A stretch of 8,372 bases of DNA. Origin: an uncultured Prevotellaceae bacterium (GTDB lineage: Bacteria; Bacteroidota; Bacteroidia; Bacteroidales; Bacteroidaceae). The position numbers were made by a program, and so were the translations under genes. The stretch covers positions 1-8,372 of the forward strand of contig CADCQC010000394.1 of the NCBI GenBank assembly GCA_902803455.1. The letters are read 5' to 3'. Positions 1 through 7,800 of the stretch are shown piece by piece (positions within the stretch are counted from its first letter, which is position 1; every line of letters begins with the position of its first letter). Below the pieces are notes generated by a model. It worked only from the letters and a program-made list of their open reading frames with translations, was not told where the DNA came from and ran no database searches.

Positions 1-100
1 GGTATGTCAATTTGTGTTGACATACCCTCCTGCTTTTTTCGGGGGTTGCACCCCCAGCTATGATCTTAGCGCCCCTTCAGGGCTAACTTCGGGGCTGAGT
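1..100. repeat. Cluster of small inverted repeats, REP-like intergenic element
   Basis: This gene-free stretch lies just downstream of the GH30 hydrolase and contains three stacked dyads. The first is a perfect 10-bp inverted repeat, GGTATGTCAA at 1-10 with TTGACATACC at 17-26 and a 6-nt loop. The second is GGGGGT at 41-46 with ACCCCC at 50-55 around a 3-nt loop. The third is at 66-96, where GCCC (71-74) can pair with GGGC (80-83), or GCCCC (71-75) with GGGGC (91-95). GGGCT is repeated at 80-84 and 92-96, which gives the alternative folds. A T6 run sits at 34-39 between the first two hairpins. The arrangement resembles GC-rich palindromic intergenic repeats associated with REP-type transposases in several phyla; this is recognition from memory, not a search. 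The element may continue past the left edge. It could also act as a transcription end or mRNA stabiliser for the hydrolase gene. Confidence 0.5.
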
Positions 101-111
101 TCTGGACACAA

Positions 112-1623
112 TTAATTTTCTATGTAAACTTTCCGTGAAGAACCATCTGAAGACCGCTCTATGCATATTCCACGAGGCATGTCTAACCGGCGGCCACTCA
201 GATCGTAATAGGTTTTGGAAGCCACCTGAGCCGCAGGTTTCGGATTTCTGATGGCATCGGTTTGGTCAATCATGAAAATATAGGTATTCAGACTGCGTGC
301 CGGCAGGGGAACCGTGACCTCCTCCACAGGTTCGCTGATCTCGATCGTCGACTCCTGCAGGAGAGCATCATTGGCAGTTGACAACAGATGAACACCACTT
401 TTCACCTTGTAAGGCAATATGATTTTCAGGTCGTGCGCATACTTGGTGGTATCGATGGCCATGACGATGAGAGAATCGCCCTTGATATAGGCTGAAGTCT
501 CGAAAGCCGAGTTGGTGCCAGTTTTGACGCTAGCAGTGGTACCCAGACGCGTGGAACCCGTCACATGTTTAGAGAAATGAGACATGACGTAAGCACGAGG
601 AAGCAGCGTATTTTTCGTGTTGCCAGGATTATACTTCGATTCTCCCGTTCCCACGAAAGCCCAATGAGCACGCATATACCAATAGATATAAGCCGTACAT
701 CCAGCGAGCATACATTCGTTGAGTTCCTCTGCAAAGATCAGTTGCTCATGCCAGTTGGGCAGGTGGTCGATGTTGTCGGTCACAGAATGCTCCGTCATCC
801 ACACTTCCTTGCCGTACTTGGAAGCCAGCACAGAAGCACTCTTCATATTGCCAAGTGGCGGATGCCCATAGAGATGTCCGGCAATGATGTCTATCTGATC
901 ACGAGCCACCTCATCTTTCATGAGCGGGTCAGAATATTTTGGATCGAAGCCCAGCGGTTCGGCACTGATCAGCCTCACCCCTTTGTGTGTCTCCCTATCG
1001 AGCATATGAGCATAGTTTTTGACCAGGTTGAGTTGCTGTTGAGGCGTATAGAGACAACCTGAATAATCGACCCACCAATCAGGTTCGTTCTGTATGGACA
1101 CGGCATCCACGTTGACACCATTTTTCTTCATGTAATCCAAGAACGTGTTCAGCCACGGGAAAAACTTCTCATAGCAGTCTGTACGCAGTTCAGCTCTAAT
1201 TTTACCCTGGCTGTCGCTGTTACCCCCCTGTGCCGACCCGTTGGTTTTGTATTCACCAGGAGGCGACCAAGGCGTACCGAAGACGATACCGCCCCGCTGT
1301 TTGACAATCTTTGCCGAGGGCAAGGATCCTTTCCAGTCATACGGTGAATCCCAGTTGTTCCACTCCGGGACGACGATATCGCCGATGAAGTTGGGTGAGA
1401 TTTCCATCCTCATGATGTTGAGTCCGATTTTTGAAGTAGGACCATAGAGCAGTTTAACAGGCTGCGTGTCGTTGCCGAAAGGGCACATGGCCCCATCGCA
1501 GCAAGCAGCACCAAATCCCGTGATCGTCTGGTATTGGGTTCCGTCTACCGTAACCGTGATTACTCCGGCGTGGAGAGCCATCGCTACCACCAACGCCAAA
1601 ATGAAAGAAACAGATTTTTTCAT
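112..1623 (-). CDS. Secreted GH30 family glycoside hydrolase, xylanase-like (GH30_8-type)
   Basis: A 503-residue exported enzyme. Residues 1-19 form a signal peptide (MKKS, hydrophobic core, ALHA). The catalytic barrel starts with QTITGFGAA near residue 32. It carries the acid/base glutamate in SIQNEPDW (E180) and the nucleophile in VWMTEHS (E278), the two conserved GH30 carboxylates. DIIAGHLYG (245-253) and AYIYWYMRAHW (311-321) match the glucuronoxylanase-like branch (XynC type), followed by the side beta-domain, which ends in LPARSLNTYIF (440-450). Beta-1,4-xylan or a substituted xylan is therefore the likely substrate. The second arginine of the XynC-type YIRR motif is alanine here (YMRA), so recognition of the glucuronosyl side chain is uncertain. 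Residues 470-503 (YYDLSGRRL, then a glycine- and arginine-rich end) resemble the C-terminal tails of Prevotella and type IX secretion cargo. No SusC/SusD pair is present here. GH30 membership is firm; the subfamily and substrate are inferred. Confidence 0.9.
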   Translation of the reverse strand: MKKSVSFILALVVAMALHAGVITVTVDGTQYQTITGFGAACCDGAMCPFGNDTQPVKLLYGPTSKIGLNIMRMEISPNFIGDIVVPEWNNWDSPYDWKGSLPSAKIVKQRGGIVFGTPWSPPGEYKTNGSAQGGNSDSQGKIRAELRTDCYEKFFPWLNTFLDYMKKNGVNVDAVSIQNEPDWWVDYSGCLYTPQQQLNLVKNYAHMLDRETHKGVRLISAEPLGFDPKYSDPLMKDEVARDQIDIIAGHLYGHPPLGNMKSASVLASKYGKEVWMTEHSVTDNIDHLPNWHEQLIFAEELNECMLAGCTAYIYWYMRAHWAFVGTGESKYNPGNTKNTLLPRAYVMSHFSKHVTGSTRLGTTASVKTGTNSAFETSAYIKGDSLIVMAIDTTKYAHDLKIILPYKVKSGVHLLSTANDALLQESTIEISEPVEEVTVPLPARSLNTYIFMIDQTDAIRNPKPAAQVASKTYYDLSGRRLDMPRGICIERSSDGSSRKVYIEN

Positions 1624-1651
1624 TAGTGCATAGAAGGTAAATAATTGGCTG

Positions 1652-1683
1652 CAAATGTACTTATAATAGTCAATATATCCAAA
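1652..1683 (-). promoter_or_regulatory. Complete Bacteroidota-type promoter of the GH30 gene
   Basis: Read on the minus strand, TTTG at 1683-1680 is followed after 20 nt by TACATTTG at 1659-1652. This matches the phylum's primary sigma factor consensus (TTTG at -33, 19-21 nt, TAnnTTTG at -7). Transcription should begin a few bases below 1650, giving a leader of about 20-25 nt before the ATG at 1623. It is the only promoter in the window with both elements. It lies between the receptor stop codon and the hydrolase, so the hydrolase can be transcribed independently of the receptor. No terminator is visible in 1684-1727. Confidence 0.75.
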
Positions 1684-1727
1684 TGACCATCAGAGAATAG
1701 CACAATAACAAACACATATGAAACAAC

Positions 1728-3869
1728 TTATAATGGGAGACGGTATTTCACTCCACAGACGAACCATATACCAGGTTGCGGCACGTTGCCGTAATCCACA
1801 TAGTGGCGGTTATCAAATAAATTGTTGACCTCAGCATAGAGCGTGTGGCTCGCCGCCTTCCATTGCAAGCGTGCATCCACCAATGTGAAAGGGCGGTAGT
1901 CGCATACATCACCGTTGAACGAGGTGTACTGTCCCTCACGGTCATGGTAACGTGAAGAGACCGTCAACGAGAGACGACGCCACAGCGGTGTGTGCAAGGA
2001 GGCCACCAGTTTGTGGCGCAAATACTCCAACGCATATTGCGAGACGATCCCCTGTTCAAGGTCTTTGCTCTGCGTGATGTAGCTGTAGGAGAGATGTATG
2101 GAAGGAACATCCGAGGACGGAGAGAACACATTTGAGAGAAGCTGCTGTAGGCTCATGTCAGCCGACACCTCAAAGCCGGTGGCATTGATGCGGGTGTGGT
2201 TGACACTCTGCCAAACCGCGTCGTCACCCAAACGGGTGTCCATGATCCAGTCAATCATGTTGCGTCCATGATGATGCCACACCGTGGCCTTTGCCTTTAG
2301 GTTGATGGATGTCAGTTGTGCTCCAGCCTCCAATGCACGCATCTCCTCTGGTTTCAGGTGAGGATCAGCCGCATAGCCCTGCAGTTTGTAATACATCTCA
2401 GTGAACGACGGCAGGCGCAGTGAAGAGTTGTAGGAAGCGAACAATTTGATGCTGAGTGGAGACAGTTCCGACTTATAAAGCTGGTAACTCACGTCGATGC
2501 CAGGAAAGATTTTCCAGTCGGCATTGCTCCACGAACTCTTTGCCACGACGATGCCCGCCGATAGGATGAGTTTTTGGAGCAGCACATTGTGCTCCAGATG
2601 TGCAGACAGATTGGTGCGGTTGATGCCACGTAAGTATTTTGAATCAGCGTTTTGTTCCCCATTATTGAGCGGTTCTCCAAGATTGCTACTGACCAGATCC
2701 TCATGACGAATCTCAGCACCGACAGCCGTACGTCCCGCCTTCCAGTCGAAGAAACTATTCAGATTTACGCTATAGATGTTGCATTTATGATGATTAAACT
2801 TCATCACGTCAGGCCGATTGCGATATCCCTCATACCGGTCTCGAAATTGGTTCCAGCTGATTGAAGGCCGGAAGCGGACAGGCCCCTGTCGCGTCTCTGC
2901 TTGCACGGCAGTAAACAGTTTTGTGGTATGCTCATACTGGTCATCAGCCTGCCATCGAGGCGTGGCATAGAATGTTCCAGATCCCCATCCTCTGTCAGAG
3001 AGTCCCGCATGCCATTGTACCGTCAGCATCTCATTGGCGAGTTTCCCCTGATAGAAAGCCTTTGCACCGCTAAAGTCCGTATTGAGGTTTCCCTCTTTTG
3101 AGCGGCTAAACCCGTCGCTGCGCTGGTAACTGGAACTGAACTGCTGTTGAAGAGAGAATTGAGAAGGAAGAGTAGAAGAAAGATTCGCGATGACAGCCGC
3201 CTTGGCATATCCGAAAGAGCCACATTCCAGATTGACGTCACTCTTTAGCGTCCGTTTCCCTATGGGCAATGATCCTTCACCAGAAGCCGTAACAATATTG
3301 ATCGCACCCACGAGTGAAGAAGTGCCATACGCCCTTCCAGCCGGTCCTTCCAGCACCTCCACCCGGATGATCTCATCCAGTTGGCAAGGCAGATCCATCA
3401 CGTTGTGCCCCGTTTGAGGATCACAGATATTCATGCCATTCAGCAGTACAGTGATTTGCTCCTGTGTGCCCCCCCTGATGGAGATGTCCGTCTGATAACC
3501 GATAGCCCCCCGTTGTCGGACATCGACCCCCACGGCCAACTTCAGCAAATCGTTAACACTTTGTACTGCCGCCTGCGCAATGTCGTCGTGGCTCAGTACA
3601 GTTACCATTCTCGCCGCCTGACTCTGTGTCAGCGGCGCCCGCGAGCCTGTGATGCCTACATCACCAAGCCAGATCTCTTTTGTTGTCTGTGTGGTGTCGG
3701 CACGCTCCATCTGCAGACTGACGCATGCCGCTTTCGTTGATGAAAGTGTAGCCACGCTCAGTACTGAGATGACGACCTCCCGCCCCAGACAAGCAAAGAG
3801 AGCCCATCCCTTCCGTTTAAACTGTCGGAAGACGATGATCCCGCGCTTTTGGAATTCTGGTTTGTACAT
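1728..3869 (-). CDS. TonB-dependent outer membrane receptor, FepA/BtuB type
   Basis: A 713-residue outer membrane transporter driven by TonB. The N-terminus has a long basic region (FRQFKRKGWALFACLGRE, residues 14-31) before a hydrophobic stretch at about 32-48, which I read as an extended signal peptide. The plug domain covers about 65-195, with DISIRGG (128-134), a DGx-like loop LLNGMNICDPQ (142-152), EGPAGRAYG (174-182) and GAINIVT (188-194). The remainder is a 22-strand-type barrel ending in LYAEVNNLFDNRHYVDYG and a C-terminal strand. There is no N-terminal carboxypeptidase-like extension and no SusD neighbour, so it is not a SusC-type glycan importer. A small chelate such as a corrinoid, haem or siderophore is more likely, but the sequence does not decide this. 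The protein ends in leucine rather than the usual aromatic residue. It is divergent from the membrane regulator, which may control it. Confidence 0.92.
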   Translation of the reverse strand: MYKPEFQKRGIIVFRQFKRKGWALFACLGREVVISVLSVATLSSTKAACVSLQMERADTTQTTKEIWLGDVGITGSRAPLTQSQAARMVTVLSHDDIAQAAVQSVNDLLKLAVGVDVRQRGAIGYQTDISIRGGTQEQITVLLNGMNICDPQTGHNVMDLPCQLDEIIRVEVLEGPAGRAYGTSSLVGAINIVTASGEGSLPIGKRTLKSDVNLECGSFGYAKAAVIANLSSTLPSQFSLQQQFSSSYQRSDGFSRSKEGNLNTDFSGAKAFYQGKLANEMLTVQWHAGLSDRGWGSGTFYATPRWQADDQYEHTTKLFTAVQAETRQGPVRFRPSISWNQFRDRYEGYRNRPDVMKFNHHKCNIYSVNLNSFFDWKAGRTAVGAEIRHEDLVSSNLGEPLNNGEQNADSKYLRGINRTNLSAHLEHNVLLQKLILSAGIVVAKSSWSNADWKIFPGIDVSYQLYKSELSPLSIKLFASYNSSLRLPSFTEMYYKLQGYAADPHLKPEEMRALEAGAQLTSINLKAKATVWHHHGRNMIDWIMDTRLGDDAVWQSVNHTRINATGFEVSADMSLQQLLSNVFSPSSDVPSIHLSYSYITQSKDLEQGIVSQYALEYLRHKLVASLHTPLWRRLSLTVSSRYHDREGQYTSFNGDVCDYRPFTLVDARLQWKAASHTLYAEVNNLFDNRHYVDYGNVPQPGIWFVCGVKYRLPL

Positions 3870-3897
3870 TGAGTGAAAAAAATTAGTAAAACGTCTG

Positions 3898-3905
3898 CAA
3901 AATTA
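3898..3905 (-). promoter_or_regulatory. -7 element of the TonB-dependent receptor promoter
   Basis: The minus strand reads TAATTTTG, a perfect match to TAnnTTTG, followed by CAG as in the hydrolase and DUF2723 promoters. Expected transcription start is about 3890, leaving a leader of roughly 20-25 nt. No TTTG is found at the -33 spacing (about 3925-3930), which suggests dependence on an activator. The short leader leaves no room for a cobalamin riboswitch. Confidence 0.6.
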
Positions 3906-3915
3906 GATAAAAAAA

Positions 3916-3939
3916 GTTACGAGCACTGTATTTAGTAAC
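3916..3939. promoter_or_regulatory. Candidate operator: GTTAC-N14-GTAAC dyad between divergent promoters
   Basis: GTTAC at 3916-3920 and GTAAC at 3935-3939 form an inverted repeat centred at 3927.5. The two divergent -7 boxes (3898-3905 and 3950-3957) are centred on the same point, so each half-site lies at an equal distance from its promoter, and the dyad spans both -33 positions. The inner pair A3922/T3933 also matches. A dimeric regulator bound here could act on both promoters. The assignment rests on geometry and sequence only; the half-sites are just 5 bp. Confidence 0.4.
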
Positions 3940-3949
3940 CATAAATTCG

Positions 3950-3957
3950 TATTTTTG
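3950..3957 (+). promoter_or_regulatory. -7 element of the membrane regulator promoter
   Basis: TATTTTTG is a perfect TAnnTTTG match facing right. Transcription would start around 3962-3966, within or just before the A6 run at 3961-3966, giving a very short leader before the ATG at 3973. The upstream -33 position (3925-3930) has no TTTG. This placement argues against translation from the TTG at 3955, which lies inside the promoter. Confidence 0.55.
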
Positions 3958-3972
3958 TCGAAAAAATATGCC

Positions 3973-4773
3973 ATGAGAGGATTACGTTGCCTGATGTTTT
4001 TTCCGGTTATGCTATTGCTGAGTTCTATCGCCATGGGGATCAGCAACTTTTTAGAGACCAAAGAAGAGATGCGCCAGGACTTAACCAGTGCGTTGCGTCA
4101 ATTTGTCTTAGACGAATCACGACAGTCGTCGCTGCTCGACAGTCTGACCACGCTCCATCGTGATATGGTATTGACACTGAACGATGAGGAAAGCCATTTC
4201 AACCATCAACTGTCCAGTGCCTCACTCAAAGACACCTCTCATATTTCCGTATGCCTCTTGTCCCCCGACGGGCAAGATCTCTTCAAGGAGGAAGCCTTCG
4301 TATGCAGCGACACCTTGTTGTGGCGTTGTTCACAGCAAGAAGACAACGATGCTGTCATCGCCCTCAAGGCCTACGCCAACCCATCGCTCTGTGCTGTTTT
4401 GGGTCACTCCGACCAGCGTCTTCCCCTCACAGGCCTCATTTTATGCATTCTTCTATTCTTGGGTATGTCGTGGAAAGCAAGGATGTCGGGAAGCGCTGAG
4501 ATGTCGGCCCTCTCCATCCAACCTATGAAAAGAGAAATCAACCTCACCCCCATGCAGGAACAGTTGATGGACATGTTTGCCACTGCTCCCGACCATACGC
4601 TCAGCAAGGAAGCTATCTGTGCGGTGCTCTGGCCCAAGAAAGAACAACCAGAAAACACCCTTTACACATTCATCAGCCGTTTGAAAGTGGCACTCAAAGC
4701 CCAGTCGGACATGGAAATTGTCAACAAGCGAGGGAAAGAATACCAACTTGTAAGAAAAGTCAAAACCGACTGA
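3973..4773 (+). CDS. Membrane-anchored one-component regulator with C-terminal OmpR/PhoB-type winged helix
   Basis: A 266-residue protein from the ATG at 3973. Residues 5-22 form a membrane segment after a basic MRGLR start. Residues 23-149 form an acidic, mostly helical periplasmic region with cysteines at 94, 111, 119 and 140, and residues 150-167 are a second membrane segment followed by basic residues. The C-terminal part (190-261) is a winged helix: LTPMQEQLMDMF, then the helix-turn-helix LSKEAICAVLWP, a recognition helix around NTLYTFISRLKVAL (228-241) and the wing EIVNKRGKEYQLV (248-260). There is no receiver domain, so it is not a classical response regulator. The order is the reverse of ToxR and CadC, where the winged helix is N-terminal. 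Inferred role: senses an envelope signal and binds nearby DNA from the membrane. Candidate targets are its own divergent promoter region and the 11-bp repeats before the DUF2723 gene. A TTG at 3955 could add six residues but overlaps the promoter. Confidence 0.85.
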   Translation: MRGLRCLMFFPVMLLLSSIAMGISNFLETKEEMRQDLTSALRQFVLDESRQSSLLDSLTTLHRDMVLTLNDEESHFNHQLSSASLKDTSHISVCLLSPDGQDLFKEEAFVCSDTLLWRCSQQEDNDAVIALKAYANPSLCAVLGHSDQRLPLTGLILCILLFLGMSWKARMSGSAEMSALSIQPMKREINLTPMQEQLMDMFATAPDHTLSKEAICAVLWPKKEQPENTLYTFISRLKVALKAQSDMEIVNKRGKEYQLVRKVKTD

Positions 4774-4793
4774 ATATCAATAAGTTCAGTCAT

Positions 4794-4826
4794 TGTAAGA
4801 TAAATGTAAGTCAGATGTAAGGTCGT
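4794..4826 (+). promoter_or_regulatory. Three TGTAAG direct repeats at 11-bp spacing, candidate PhoB-like operator
   Basis: TGTAAG occurs at 4794-4799, 4805-4810 and 4816-4821, exactly 11 bp apart, so all three lie on about the same helix face. OmpR/PhoB-family winged helices typically bind such direct repeats as head-to-tail protomers. The array begins 20 nt after the regulator's stop codon and ends 28 nt before the -7 box of the DUF2723 promoter, just upstream of its missing -33 element. That is a position suited to activation. A fourth in-phase unit (4827-4832) does not match. The regulator encoded next door is the obvious candidate ligand, by inference. Confidence 0.6.
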
Positions 4827-4854
4827 TTTTTACATCACGAGCCACCGGAATTGC

Positions 4855-4862
4855 TACTTTTG
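4855..4862 (+). promoter_or_regulatory. -7 element of the DUF2723-DUF3098 operon promoter
   Basis: TACTTTTG matches TAnnTTTG perfectly and is followed by CAGC, as in the hydrolase promoter. The expected start is near 4868-4870, giving a leader of about 12-14 nt. No TTTG lies 19-21 nt upstream (4830-4835 reads TTACAT), consistent with activator dependence through the direct repeats just upstream. Confidence 0.65.
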
Positions 4863-4881
4863 CAGCAAAACCGAAAGCGGC

Positions 4882-7800
4882 ATGATACGACCAAAGACAT
4901 TTTCAAAAATCGACACGATTACAGGGTGGCTGGCATTCACCATAGCAGCCCTCACCTATTGTCTCACGGCAGAACCATCGGTCAGTCTGTGGGACTGTCC
5001 TGAGTTTATCGCCAGTGGTTATAAACTGGAAATCGGCCATCCTCCAGGAGCCCCCTTCTTCATGCTCACCGCCAACCTGTTTGCGCAATTGGCCAGTGAT
5101 CCATCCGATGTGGCACGGATGATCAACATCATGTCGGCATTGCTCAGTGCAGGATGCATCCTTTTCTTATTTTGGACCATCACCCACCTTACCCGCAAAC
5201 TCACACAAGAAGGCAGCGACCTCACCCTCTCACAGGTGATTCTCATCGAGGGAAGCGGCATGGCAGGCGCCCTGGCCTATACGTTCAGCGACACGTTCTG
5301 GTTTTCCGCTGTCGAGAGTGAGGTATATGCTTTCTCGAGTTTCCTCACCGCCCTGGTGTTCTGGCTGATTCTGAAATGGGAAGAGGAAGCCGACGAACCA
5401 CAGAGCGACCGTTGGATGATCCTCATCGCCTATATCATCGGTCTGTCGATCGGTGTACACTTACTCAATCTGCTATGCATTCCCGCCATGGCCTTAGTGG
5501 TCTACTTCAGGAAAGCAGAACACGCCACCTGGTGGGGCGGCTCAAAAGCCTTTGCAATAGGGATGTTGATACTTCTCGGCATCCTGTATGTCATCGTCCC
5601 AGGCGTCATCCGGATAGGAGGATGGGCCGAACTGCTGTTCGTCAACATACTCAGCCTCCCCTACCACACCGGTCTCATCAGTGCATATCTCCTGCTGCTC
5701 ACATTATTGATTCTCCTCATCATCCGCACCCGCAAAAGAATACTCAGAAGTAGTCTGCTGAGTCTTTTGATGCTGTTGATCGGTTTCAGTTGCTATGCCG
5801 TCATTCTCATCCGTTCGTCAGCCCATCCCCCTATGGACGAGAACACCCCCGACAACGTGTTTAGCCTTGGCAGTTACCTCAGCCGCGAGCAATATGGCGA
5901 TACGCCCCTTCTTTATGGTCCCGCCTATTGCAGCGAACTGGAATATGAGCCACAAGGAGAATACTATGTGGTCAAAAAGGAAGAGGGAAGTCCCATCTAC
6001 CGCCCCACGAACGACCATACGGGACACCATTATTCCGCCATCGCCCATCGCCCGAAATATATTTACAAAGACCAGATGTGGTTTCCCCGCATGGTCTCCC
6101 CCCAGCACGCCCAGGCCTATGAGCAATGGATGGGCGGTGTGGAGAAGAGAGGAAATCTGCCCACCACCCGTGAGAACCTCCGTTTTTTCCTGACCTATCA
6201 GATGTATTTCATGTATTGGCGCTATTTTCTCTGGAATTTCGTGGGTCGCGAGAACAACATGAAAAGTCAAGGTGAGGTGGAACATGGACAATGGATTAGC
6301 GGCATCCGCTTCATCGACGACCTGCTACTAGACTGCGACACGTCAAAAATGCCCTCCGACCTTCTCTCCAACAAAGGCCGAAACGTGTTTTACGGACTCC
6401 CCCTCTTGCTCGGCATACTCGGACTCTGTTGGCAATACCGACGTGGAAGCAAGGGAAAGCACCAATTCATGGTGGTGGGACTACTCTTCCTGATGACCGG
6501 ACTAGCCATCGTGGTGTATCTCAATCAACCGCCACAACCCCCACGGGAACGAGACTACGTCTATGCCGGTTCGTTCTACGCCTTCGCCATATGGATAGGA
6601 ATGGGTATATTCGCCATAGAAGCCATCTTACACAGGTTATTCAAGAAGCCACTGTGCACAGCCATCACCGCCATGATCATGAGTTTGCTGGTCCCCATGC
6701 AAATGGTCAGCCAGACGTGGGACGACCATGACCGCTCTGGCCGCTACGCCTGCAGGGATTTCGGTCTGAACTATCTGGAAAGTATGCCCCGCGAAGGACA
6801 TCCCATCATTCTGACCAATGGTGATAACGACACCTTCCCATTGTGGTATAACCATGAAGTGGAAGGCAAGCGCACCGACACCCGCGACTGCAACCTGTCG
6901 TATGTGAACACCGACTGGTATATCGACCAGATGAAACGACCAGCTTATGACTCCCCTCCCCTGCCCTTTGACTGGAACCGATCAGACTATCAAGAAGGAA
7001 AGAACGACATGGTGGAAGTGGTACCCGAACTGAAAGAGCGCATCCGAGAATTGTATAGAGACCAGCCAGCAGAGGCACAAGAGACATTTGGAGACCACCC
7101 CTTCGAATTGAGCAACATCATCCGACATTGGGTGCTCAGTGATCGGCCGGAGAGGCACTGCATCCCCACCGACAGCGTGACCGTCACCACAGCCAAAGGA
7201 CAAATGCACATCTCGCTGAAAGGTATCCGCTATCTGCAGAAAAACGACCTGTTTGTGCTTGAGATGCTGTCGCACGGAGATTGGGAACGGCCGATCTATG
7301 CATCCATCAGTCTGGGCGAAAGCGAGATACCCTATTTGCGAGACCATTACATGCTCGAAGGCCTGGCCGACCGCATCACCCCCGAATCCGGTGGCCCACG
7401 GGTAGCCGTGGAACGGATGTATGATAACGTGATGCACCGGTTCAAGTTTGGCGGACTCCACCAACAAGGGCTCTACGTGGATGAGGATATCATGCATATG
7501 GCCCACACCCACCAGTATGTGATGAGCATCCTCATAGACAGTCTCTTGTCCCGAGGCGACAAGCGCAGGGCATTGGCAGTGGCAGAAAAATGGGAGAAAG
7601 AACTGCCAGCCTACAACATCCCCTACACGGAGACAGCCATCTCATTGGCCCGATGCTATTATGAGAACGGGAAGACCTCACGGGGAGATGACATACTGGC
7701 CGACCTTCTCACCAGGAGCGACGAATGGCTGTCGTGGATCGAAACGATCGGCCCCAAACGGCAGCAGGCGTCTCAATATACCGCCTATGTATGGCTGAAG

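Noticed and set aside
15..26. TTGACA at 17-22 as a -35 promoter box
   Set aside because: It is one arm of a perfect hairpin, and this phylum uses a different promoter consensus; no suitable -7 box follows.
1..39. Hairpin at 1-26 plus T6 at 34-39 as a rho-independent terminator
   Set aside because: The T run is 7 nt away from an AT-rich stem and faces right, while the visible neighbouring gene ends leftward; support is too weak.
565..1062. 165-codon plus-strand reading frame inside the GH30 gene
   Set aside because: It lies opposite a well-supported enzyme that includes the catalytic region, and its product has no recognisable domain.
112..3869. Classical polysaccharide utilisation locus formed by the hydrolase and receptor
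   Set aside because: The receptor lacks the SusC-type N-terminal extension, no SusD gene is present, and the hydrolase has its own promoter.
3870..3897. Cobalamin or other riboswitch before the TonB-dependent receptor
   Set aside because: The inferred leader is only about 20-25 nt, far too short for a riboswitch of this kind.
3955..3972. TTG start at 3955 that would lengthen the regulator by six residues
   Set aside because: The TTG lies within the -7 box at 3950-3957, so it would not be in the transcript; the ATG at 3973 gives a normal basic start before the first membrane segment.
5818..7512. Minus-strand reading frames of 157 and 176 codons (5818-6291 and 6982-7512)
   Set aside because: Both are antisense to conserved DUF2723 sequence and show no domain or signal.
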